DNA from: Rhodospirillaceae bacterium
GTDB taxonomy: Bacteria; Pseudomonadota; Alphaproteobacteria; UBA11073
Assembly (NCBI GenBank): GCA_003536545.1
Contig: DPZW01000097.1
Span: forward strand, 1-5,450
Length of the DNA: 5,450 nucleotides
Direction: 5' to 3'
Shown here: piece by piece, positions 1 to 4,125 of the stretch
Position numbering within the stretch: the stretch's first letter is position 1
Layout: every line of letters starts with the position of its first letter
Position numbers and translations under genes: made by a program
The notes under the pieces: model-generated
Database searches by the model: none
Seen by the model: only the letters and a program-made list of their open reading frames with translations
What the model was told of the DNA's origin: nothing

Positions 1-74
1 CTTATAGGGGCCCCATTCTAATTCATCTGGATCGCTGGACTGCAGCACGGGAATTAGAATGGGGCCCCTATAAG
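1..74. repeat. Perfect 24-bp inverted repeat at window start, 26-nt spacer
   Basis: Bases 1-24 are the exact reverse complement of bases 51-74, and each arm contains GGGGCCCC. The right arm belongs to the gap gene: in frame it encodes ELEWGPYK, which runs straight into VDVLFECTG. The left arm in the same frame encodes YRGPILIHL, which does not resemble the GAPDH sequence normally found there. The left arm is therefore probably a folded-back copy of the right one, produced at a contig end or by template switching during amplification, not natural gene sequence. A genuine inversion or a hairpin within gap is less likely. Confidence 0.9.
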
Positions 75-806
75 GTTGATGTATTATTTGAATGCACAGG
101 CAAATTCACTGACCGCGCAGGCGCATCCCAACATCTGGCAGCCGGTGCAAAAAAAGTTTTGATTTCCGCGCCAGCCAAGGATGACGATGCCACCATTGTC
201 TACGGCGTAAACCATAAAAATTTGAAGCCTGAAGACAAAATTGTTTCCTGCGGCTCCTGCACCACCAATTGCCTCGCGCCGGTGGCGCATGTTCTCAACA
301 ATCTTTGTGGTATTGAAAGCGGTTTCATGACTACCATTCATGCCTATACCGGCGATCAGAATTTGCATGACGGCACCCATAAAGATATGCAGCGCGCACG
401 CGGCGCAGTGATGTCGATGGTCCCAACTTCAACGGGCGCGGCCAAAGCCATTGGCCGGGTGATACCGGAATTGAACGGCAAGCTGGATGGCGTAGCCATT
501 CGCGTGCCGACTGCCAATGTTTCCCTGGTAGACCTGAAATTCGTACCCAAAAACCCCACCACCGTCGCAGAAATTCAGGATGCGATGCGCAAGGCGGCCA
601 AAGGTGAATTAAAAGGTGTTCTTTCCGTTTTTGATGAACCACTGGTTTCAATTGACTTCAACCACTCGCCCTACTCCGCCAATTTTGCCCTGAACGAAGT
701 GAAGATCACGGGCAACCTTGTGCGCGTGATGGCCTGGTATGACAATGAATGGGCGTTCTCAATCCGCATGCTAGATGTTGCCACCGCGATGAAGCGCGCG
801 GGCTAG
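3..806 (+). CDS. gap: Glyceraldehyde-3-phosphate dehydrogenase, class I, 5'-truncated
   Basis: Cytoplasmic glycolytic enzyme that converts glyceraldehyde 3-phosphate, NAD(P)+ and phosphate to 1,3-bisphosphoglycerate. The frame is open from base 3 to the TAG at 804-806. Recognisable GAPDH sequence starts near base 51 (ELEWG), so the first 70-80 residues, including the Rossmann glycine motif, are missing or replaced by the foldback at 1-50. Visible landmarks, in order: VDVLFECTGKFTDR, KVLISAPAK, the catalytic loop SCTTNC (nucleophile Cys codon 258-260), the catalytic His in TTIHAYTGDQ (codon 339-341), PTSTGAAKAIG, DGVAIRVPTANVSLVDL and the late YDNEW. The residues before the nucleophile are Cys-Gly instead of the usual Asn-Ala. 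ATG 159 is an internal Met, not the real start. Erythrose-4-phosphate dehydrogenase is the nearest alternative, but the full GAPDH signature set makes gap more likely. The last 15 codons recur at 1775-1820. No Rho-independent terminator is visible after the stop. Confidence 0.95.
   Translation, partial: YRGPILIHLDRWTAARELEWGPYKVDVLFECTGKFTDRAGASQHLAAGAKKVLISAPAKDDDATIVYGVNHKNLKPEDKIVSCGSCTTNCLAPVAHVLNNLCGIESGFMTTIHAYTGDQNLHDGTHKDMQRARGAVMSMVPTSTGAAKAIGRVIPELNGKLDGVAIRVPTANVSLVDLKFVPKNPTTVAEIQDAMRKAAKGELKGVLSVFDEPLVSIDFNHSPYSANFALNEVKITGNLVRVMAWYDNEWAFSIRMLDVATAMKRAG
761..804 (+). repeat. Direct repeat copy 1: live 3' end of gap
   Basis: Bases 761-804 match 1775-1818 at 40 of 44 positions, at a constant offset of 1014 bases with no gaps. 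Mismatches are at 773, 775, 782 and 794. Similarity stops sharply upstream of 761 and after the first base of the stop codon. This copy is joined to the gap reading frame and keeps the Asp of RMLD, a residue usual at this place in GAPDH. It is probably the end that came with the inserted segment, or the undisturbed original if the downstream copy is the newcomer. Confidence 0.9.
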
Positions 807-837
807 TATGCAATAAAAGCTGCGCTAGGTTGAAATA

Positions 838-1440
838 CTAGCGAATAATATAATAGAAATAAAATCCTACATCGCCTGGAGAAGGATCTCCACTGGTATC
901 AACGTCATTGAACATGCATATCCATTGAACTTTATCGAAATCGACGGAACTGAAACTGATTGCATAGCCCGGTGGCGAACGAGGAACATAGGCCCCGGCC
1001 TCGCCCGCTAACGCGATATACTCATGACAAACAGTCCAGCTGTGACTCTCAGTCAGCAGGTAAATATTAACCGCGTTTCCTTCGATAATAGTTGTTGCCG
1101 AATGTAGAGTACCTGTTGATTTATTGATGTAGCTTGCCTGAGGGTTGAATGCCTCTGCTTGATAGAACGATGCACGTGGCACACTGTTCAGATACTGGGG
1201 AACCATCACATCAGACCAGAAAGTTATATGCGTATAGCCACTCGGCATACGATAAGACATGCCATTATTCAAGGCATACAAATGCCAGGCAGCCGCGAGT
1301 TGATTTTGATCGCTCACAATCTTGGTTGCCCTAGCCTTGGCCTGCCCTGACTGGAAGGCCTGTCCGCCGTACCAACTGCCCATGATCGCCGCCACCGCCA
1401 CCAGCGCGACTGAGATGATGGTGATAATCAGATTGGCCAT
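838..1440 (-). CDS. Type IV prepilin-like single-pass protein (200 aa)
   Basis: Predicted membrane-anchored, mostly extracytoplasmic protein. Residues 4-20 form one very hydrophobic helix at the extreme N-terminus (LIITIISVALVAVAAIM). A small-residue and charged helix follows (Gln/Ala/Lys-rich, about 27-57) with the LYALNNG sequence typical of the helix-to-globule junction of type IV pilins and pseudopilins. The globular part is rich in aromatic and hydroxyl residues and has exactly two cysteines, C138 and C175, placed like the C-terminal disulfide loop of pilins. There is no charged leader with a Gly-Phe prepilin cleavage site and no Glu at +5, so processing by prepilin peptidase is doubtful. 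The start is set by the ATG at 1440, four bases after a G7A Shine-Dalgarno-like tract, with a good promoter upstream. It is transcribed divergently from the XRE gene and converges on gap with 31 bp between stops. The pilin assignment is structural inference; it may be an uncharacterised cell-surface protein. Confidence 0.6.
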   Translation of the reverse strand: MANLIITIISVALVAVAAIMGSWYGGQAFQSGQAKARATKIVSDQNQLAAAWHLYALNNGMSYRMPSGYTHITFWSDVMVPQYLNSVPRASFYQAEAFNPQASYINKSTGTLHSATTIIEGNAVNIYLLTESHSWTVCHEYIALAGEAGAYVPRSPPGYAISFSSVDFDKVQWICMFNDVDTSGDPSPGDVGFYFYYIIR

Positions 1441-1444
1441 CCGG

Positions 1445-1452
1445 TCCCCCCC
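1445..1452 (-). promoter_or_regulatory. G-tract ribosome binding site of prepilin-like gene
   Basis: On the minus strand seven G followed by A lie four bases before the ATG at 1440, the only purine-rich stretch that could act as a Shine-Dalgarno sequence. The last G of an upstream ATG (1454-1452) is the first G of this run. That ATG is out of frame with the gene by 14 nt and would come into frame if the run gained one G. Confidence 0.5.
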
Positions 1453-1464
1453 ATGAATATGAGG

Positions 1465-1493
1465 ACTATAATCCGTGGTTTAATCAGCATCAA
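1465..1493 (-). promoter_or_regulatory. Sigma70-type promoter for the prepilin-like gene
   Basis: Reading the minus strand, -35 TTGATG (1493-1488), a 17-nt spacer and -10 TATAGT (1470-1465) match the housekeeping consensus at 4/6 and 5/6. Transcription would start near 1458, giving a leader of about 18 nt that contains the G-tract. The -10 overlaps that of the divergent regulator gene. Confidence 0.6.
1467..1472 (+). promoter_or_regulatory. -10 element (TATAAT) for the XRE regulator gene
   Basis: A perfect TATAAT lies 38 bases before the regulator ATG. No recognisable -35 lies 16-18 bp upstream (that region is the C-tract), so the promoter may be weak or depend on an activator. Four bases (1467-1470) are shared with the opposing -10, so the two promoters should compete for polymerase. 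Confidence 0.45.
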
Positions 1494-1510
1494 GATGTTT
1501 TTAAGATGTT
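1492..1510. repeat. Two AAGATGTT direct repeats, possible operator
   Basis: AAGATGTT occurs at 1492-1499 and 1503-1510, start to start 11 bp, about one helical turn. The first copy overlaps the -35 of the prepilin-like promoter and the second ends just before the regulator ATG. This is a plausible binding site for the adjacent XRE protein to repress both genes. XRE operators are usually inverted repeats, so the role is a guess. Confidence 0.35.
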
Positions 1511-1771
1511 ATGAATGTACAAAAATTGGTTGCATGGAATTTGCGCCGTCTCAGAGTCCGACGCGGCATCTCTCAAGAGGCTTTGGCGGTAGATGCAGTC
1601 ATTGACCGCACTTATGTCAGCCGACTTGAAAGGGAAATGGAGAATCCAACCATTGCCGTGCTGGAACGGCTTGCCATTGCTCTGAATGTCAAAATAACAG
1701 ATTTCTTTTCTACATCTGTCATGAATGAGAAACCGCCCAGACCCCTTCCAAGCGGACGAAAGCCAAAATAA
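1511..1771 (+). CDS. Small XRE/Cro-CI family transcriptional regulator (86 aa)
   Basis: DNA-binding protein, almost entirely one HTH_3 domain. Residues 6-18 form the basic first helix (LVAWNLRRLRVRR), S21-A29 the helix beginning with the family's typical SQEALA, and R33-R41 the recognition helix (RTYVSRLER). Then comes the characteristic ENPTIAVLERLAIAL (44-58). The C-terminus is a short basic, Pro-rich tail without a sensor, dimerisation or peptidase domain. The length fits stand-alone XRE repressors and restriction-modification controller proteins. No methylase or nuclease gene lies nearby, so the natural target is its own divergent promoter region and the prepilin-like gene. The ATG at 1511 is the only sensible start and has only a weak upstream AAGA as ribosome binding site. 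The stop lies three bases before the duplicated gap tail, at the cassette boundary. Confidence 0.88.
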   Translation: MNVQKLVAWNLRRLRVRRGISQEALAVDAVIDRTYVSRLEREMENPTIAVLERLAIALNVKITDFFSTSVMNEKPPRPLPSGRKPK

Positions 1772-1774
1772 TTA

Positions 1775-1820
1775 AATCCGCATGCTGGGTGTTGCTACCG
1801 CGATGAAACGCGCGGGCTGA
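1775..1820 (+). pseudogene. Orphan remnant of the gap 3' end (direct repeat copy 2)
   Basis: In frame it encodes IRMLGVATAMKRAG and a TGA stop, against IRMLDVATAMKRAG and TAG in the live gene. Three of the four mismatches before the stop are synonymous third-position changes (CTA/CTG, GCC/GCT, AAG/AAA). The fourth changes Asp to Gly. The synonymous pattern suggests the two copies diverged mostly while both were coding, for example in different strains. The loss of Asp suggests this copy is now unconstrained. It has no upstream gap sequence and its stop directly abuts the stop of the convergent receiver gene (1821-1823), where the original gap end would be expected. Confidence 0.8.
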
Positions 1821-2825
1821 TTATTTTGCGGTGCGTTTGACGAGCTCTTCCAGCTCTTTTACCAGCTCTGATGCAATCCCCGTCTCGCCCTTAATATCAT
1901 TGGCAAAAATAACTTTTAAGGATTCCACAAACTGATGCACGACCTGGTTATGCACCGGGCGCGCCAATGCGTAATGCGTGGTGAGAAATAAATACAGCAT
2001 CCGCGCAATCTGCGACGGGATGGTAAAACCAAAAGTCCCGGCACGTGATTTAATCGACATGGTGGCCGCCTTCATGTCATTCAGTTTCTCTACATTTGGT
2101 GTTTTTTGAATTTCAATAAAGGCAGTTTCCAGATTCTTCAAATCTTCCCGCACCCAGCCCAGCGTTTCGTCCTGCATGCCCTCAAGCGCGGTCTGTGCGG
2201 CCTGCAGCATATCGGGCGTAATGATGGTGGCCAGCGGGCCGATCAAACCAATCGCGCGTTTGATTTCATGATCAGCAGGGAATATTTGTGGTGTTTTTTC
2301 AGGGGCAGGCAAATGTTTGCCGAATTTTTTGCCTTCCCGAGGCCGCGTGACGCGTTTTTCCATGCCATCTGGCGGCGCACCTTTGCGACGGCGATCCGGC
2401 CCGGCAAAATTCTCGCTGAGAATAAACGGGCGTGGGTGATCCACCAGATGTTCCAGGCGATCAAACAGCGTTTGCACGGTAAAAGGTTTTACCAGAAACT
2501 CCGTAATCCCCACATCACGCGCAGTGGTGACATCCACATACTCGCCTTTGCCGGTGAGCATAATAATCGGGATACTGCGATTGGGTGAATTGCGCGACAA
2601 ACGCAAATGGCGGACCAGCTCTATGCCATCCATCGGCTCCAGCAACCATTCCGTAATTAAAATGTCCACCGGTTTGGTTGTGATATGCGCCAGAGCCTCC
2701 GTTGCATCGCGTACATATTCGACGCGGCGGAATCCCATTTCGCGCAAATTGAGAGTCACGACTCGTGCGATTTGCGGGTCGCTGTCAGCCAGCAAAATAT
2801 TGATATTGTCTAAGCGTGGTTTCAT
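1821..2825 (-). CDS. CheY-like receiver with degenerate Hpt-like C-terminal domain (334 aa)
   Basis: Cytoplasmic signalling protein. The receiver domain (about 8-128) has the receiver landmarks NILLADSDP, LLEPMDG, IIMLTG (T91) and FLVKPF (K113). The residue aligned with the phospho-accepting Asp (CheY D57) is Glu (E59, codon 2649-2651), and the second Mg-binding acidic residue (CheY D13) is Ser (S15). Then comes an arginine-rich linker with GPDRRR (142-147), charged in 150-175, and a helical domain (about 190-334). Its IKSRAGTFGF (258-267) resembles the Hpt core, but Met256 sits where the phospho-His is expected. No DNA-binding domain is seen. The fold is retained but phosphotransfer is probably lost; Glu may mimic the phosphorylated state. 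ATG 2825 is the first start after an in-frame TAG; the ribosome binding site is weak. It lies downstream of tRNA-Val on the same strand and converges on the gap tail. Confidence 0.85.
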   Translation of the reverse strand: MKPRLDNINILLADSDPQIARVVTLNLREMGFRRVEYVRDATEALAHITTKPVDILITEWLLEPMDGIELVRHLRLSRNSPNRSIPIIMLTGKGEYVDVTTARDVGITEFLVKPFTVQTLFDRLEHLVDHPRPFILSENFAGPDRRRKGAPPDGMEKRVTRPREGKKFGKHLPAPEKTPQIFPADHEIKRAIGLIGPLATIITPDMLQAAQTALEGMQDETLGWVREDLKNLETAFIEIQKTPNVEKLNDMKAATMSIKSRAGTFGFTIPSQIARMLYLFLTTHYALARPVHNQVVHQFVESLKVIFANDIKGETGIASELVKELEELVKRTAK

Positions 2826-2851
2826 ATTGCTAACAGCTATAATGCAGTTGC

Positions 2852-2913
2852 CGCCAATGAAAAAGGGGGGGCAGAGCTAAGGTTGGCGTAGCGACTAATG
2901 CACCGCACGCCAA
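2852..2913 (-). other. Alternative stem-loops in leader between tRNA-Val and receiver gene
   Basis: On the minus strand TTGGCGT (2913-2907) pairs perfectly with ACGCCAA (2889-2883). The last six bases of that second arm (CGCCAA, 2888-2883) can instead pair with a further TTGGCG (2857-2852). The two hairpins exclude each other, and a C7T5 run lies between the second and third arms. Arms of six to seven bases are short, and no U-tract follows a stable stem, so this is not a convincing intrinsic terminator. It could be a weak processing or attenuation element, or chance. Confidence 0.25.
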
Positions 2914-2917
2914 TAGA

Positions 2918-2992
2918 TGGTGGGCATAACAGGGATCGAACCTGTGACCTCTCCCATGTCAAGGGAACGCGCTACCGCTGCGCCATATGCCC
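2918..2992 (-). tRNA. tRNA-Val (anticodon GAC)
   Basis: The cloverleaf reads cleanly on the minus strand. The acceptor stem GGGCATA pairs perfectly with TATGCCC. The D-arm is GCGC/GCGC with an AGCGGTA loop. The anticodon stem TTCCC/GGGAG has one G-T wobble and its loop TTGACAT gives anticodon GAC (2960-2958). The variable loop is short, and the T-arm ACAGG/CCTGT has the loop TTCGATC. The discriminator A and CCA end are encoded in the DNA (2921-2918). The GAC anticodon reads GUC and GUU valine codons. No integrase or truncated tRNA copy is seen beside it. Confidence 0.96.
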
Positions 2993-3002
2993 GGCAGGCA
3001 TG

Positions 3003-3032
3003 GTCTTAGCAAGAACATAGCGGTTGCGGCAA
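3003..3032 (-). promoter_or_regulatory. Candidate promoter of tRNA-Val
   Basis: On the minus strand TTGCCG (3032-3027), an 18-nt spacer and TAAGAC (3008-3003) resemble -35 and -10 boxes, with a start expected near 2996, just before the tRNA 5' end. The matches are moderate, so this is only a likely placement. Confidence 0.3.
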
Positions 3033-3060
3033 GCTTATTTGCGATTAAACTGCTGACCGC

Positions 3061-4125
3061 ATGGCAAAGCCGATTAAATTACTTCAATTAATGGCAGGCA
3101 GCCCCCAGGGCGGCGCGGAAGGGTTTTGCCTGCGTCTTGTGCTTGCACTGCAGGCCCGCGGCGTTGAGCAGGCGATCATCACGCGCCCGGATATGGCGCG
3201 GCTGGATGAATTGCGCGCGGCTGGGGTAAAGGTCATCACTGCACGTTTTGGCACGCCGCTGTTTGATTTAACCACGCATCAAACGATCAAAAAAACCTTT
3301 GCCGAATTTTCGCCCGATCTGGTGCTGAGCTGGATGAACCGGGCCAATGCATTTGCCAAACCACTCAAGAACAAGGGGGCAAAACTATTGGGCCGGCTGG
3401 GCGGTTATTATGATCTGAAATATTACAGTGCCTGTGATTATTTGATCGGCAACACCGAAGATCTGGTCGATTATTTTACCGCACAGGGCTGGCCAACAGC
3501 GCGCAGCATGTATCTGCCCAATTTTGCCGAACATAAAATCGTGCCGCCTACCGGCCGCGCCGCGCTCAACACACCTTCGGATGCGCCGCTGTTTTTTGCC
3601 CTGGGTCGCTTTCATGAAAATAAAGCTTTTGACACATTGCTGTCAGCTATGGCGCAAGTGCCAAACGCTTATCTCTGGCTGGCGGGTGACGGTGATTTGC
3701 GCCCCGCACTCGAAGCACAAGTGAAAACACTAGGCATCACAGACCGCGTGCGTTTCCTAGGCTGGCGCACGGACACCTCGGCACTTTATGCTGCTGCTGA
3801 TTATTTTATCTGTCCCTCACGCCATGAGCCCTTGGGCAATGTGATTTTGGAAGCCATGGCCAATGGCATGCCGATTATTTCAACTGATAATAACGGCGCA
3901 CAGCAATTGCTGCAGCAAGATAAAACAGGCCAAATCGTACCGCTGGATGATGTAGATGCCATGGCAACAGCGATGCAAAATTTTATCGCTGATCCGGCGG
4001 CTGCCAAACAGCTTGGCACAGCCGCACAAAAATTTTATCTGGAAAATTATTCAGCAGATATTGTCTGTAATCAATATATCGATTTCTTTAAGAAAATTCT
4101 GGATCAAATCCCATGTGCGGCATAG
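3061..4125 (+). CDS. GT4-family glycosyltransferase (354 aa)
   Basis: Probable cytoplasmic or membrane-associated retaining glycosyltransferase of GT-B fold that moves a sugar from a nucleotide donor onto a growing surface glycan or lipid-linked acceptor. The N-terminal acceptor domain begins LLQLMAGSPQGGAEGF (7-22), with the glycine-rich loop usual at the start of GT4 enzymes. The C-terminal donor domain has GRFHENK (182-188, Arg and Lys expected to contact the donor phosphates), LAGDGDLR, FLGWRTD and the E-x7-E motif EPLGNVILE (E256 and E264). No signal peptide or transmembrane segment. The length is normal for the family; donor and acceptor cannot be told. ATG 3061 is the first start after an in-frame TAA at 3046-3048. 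It lacks a Shine-Dalgarno sequence, and a possible promoter (TTGCGG at 3024, TAAACT at 3046) would give a nearly leaderless message. The stop overlaps the next gene by 13 bp, implying one operon with translational coupling. Confidence 0.92.
   Translation: MAKPIKLLQLMAGSPQGGAEGFCLRLVLALQARGVEQAIITRPDMARLDELRAAGVKVITARFGTPLFDLTTHQTIKKTFAEFSPDLVLSWMNRANAFAKPLKNKGAKLLGRLGGYYDLKYYSACDYLIGNTEDLVDYFTAQGWPTARSMYLPNFAEHKIVPPTGRAALNTPSDAPLFFALGRFHENKAFDTLLSAMAQVPNAYLWLAGDGDLRPALEAQVKTLGITDRVRFLGWRTDTSALYAAADYFICPSRHEPLGNVILEAMANGMPIISTDNNGAQQLLQQDKTGQIVPLDDVDAMATAMQNFIADPAAAKQLGTAAQKFYLENYSADIVCNQYIDFFKKILDQIPCAA

Larger units (their letters stand above)
807..1774. mobile_element. Putative inserted cassette between duplicated gap 3' ends
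   Basis: This stretch separates the functional gap end from its diverged copy and holds only a prepilin-like gene (minus) and an XRE regulator (plus). If it is removed together with one repeat copy (1014 bp), gap would end immediately before the convergent receiver gene at 1821. The layout matches integration at the 3' end of a housekeeping gene with duplication of the target. There is no integrase, transposase or terminal inverted repeat inside, so it would be a remnant or an element mobilised in trans. GC content (about 49% over 841-1440 by hand count) gives no clear sign of foreign origin. Tandem duplication of gap followed by deletion is the alternative. Confidence 0.5.

Noticed and set aside
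331..651. Open frames on the minus strand opposite gap
   Set aside because: They are antisense to a strongly conserved enzyme, with no start signals or domain features.
1511..1771. Controller protein of a restriction-modification system or antitoxin of a toxin-antitoxin pair
   Set aside because: No methylase, nuclease or small toxin gene is adjacent; the only partner is the divergent prepilin-like gene.
1764..1828. 8-bp inverted repeat (CAAAATAA / TTATTTTG) around the gap remnant, as possible element ends or a terminator
   Set aside because: The arms are AT-rich, short, parts of the two flanking genes' ends, and enclose 49 bp; chance is sufficient and they do not match the other cassette edge at 807.
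2106..2588. Long open frame (160 codons) on the plus strand opposite the receiver gene
   Set aside because: It has no recognisable motifs and lies wholly antisense to a protein with clear receiver landmarks; its openness is a by-product of that gene's codon use.
2860..2871. A5G7 tract as the U-run of an intrinsic terminator
   Set aside because: On the minus strand it reads C7T5 but no stable GC stem lies directly before it.
2918..2992. tRNA-Val as the attachment site of a genomic island
   Set aside because: No partial tRNA copy, integrase gene or atypical segment adjoins it in the window.
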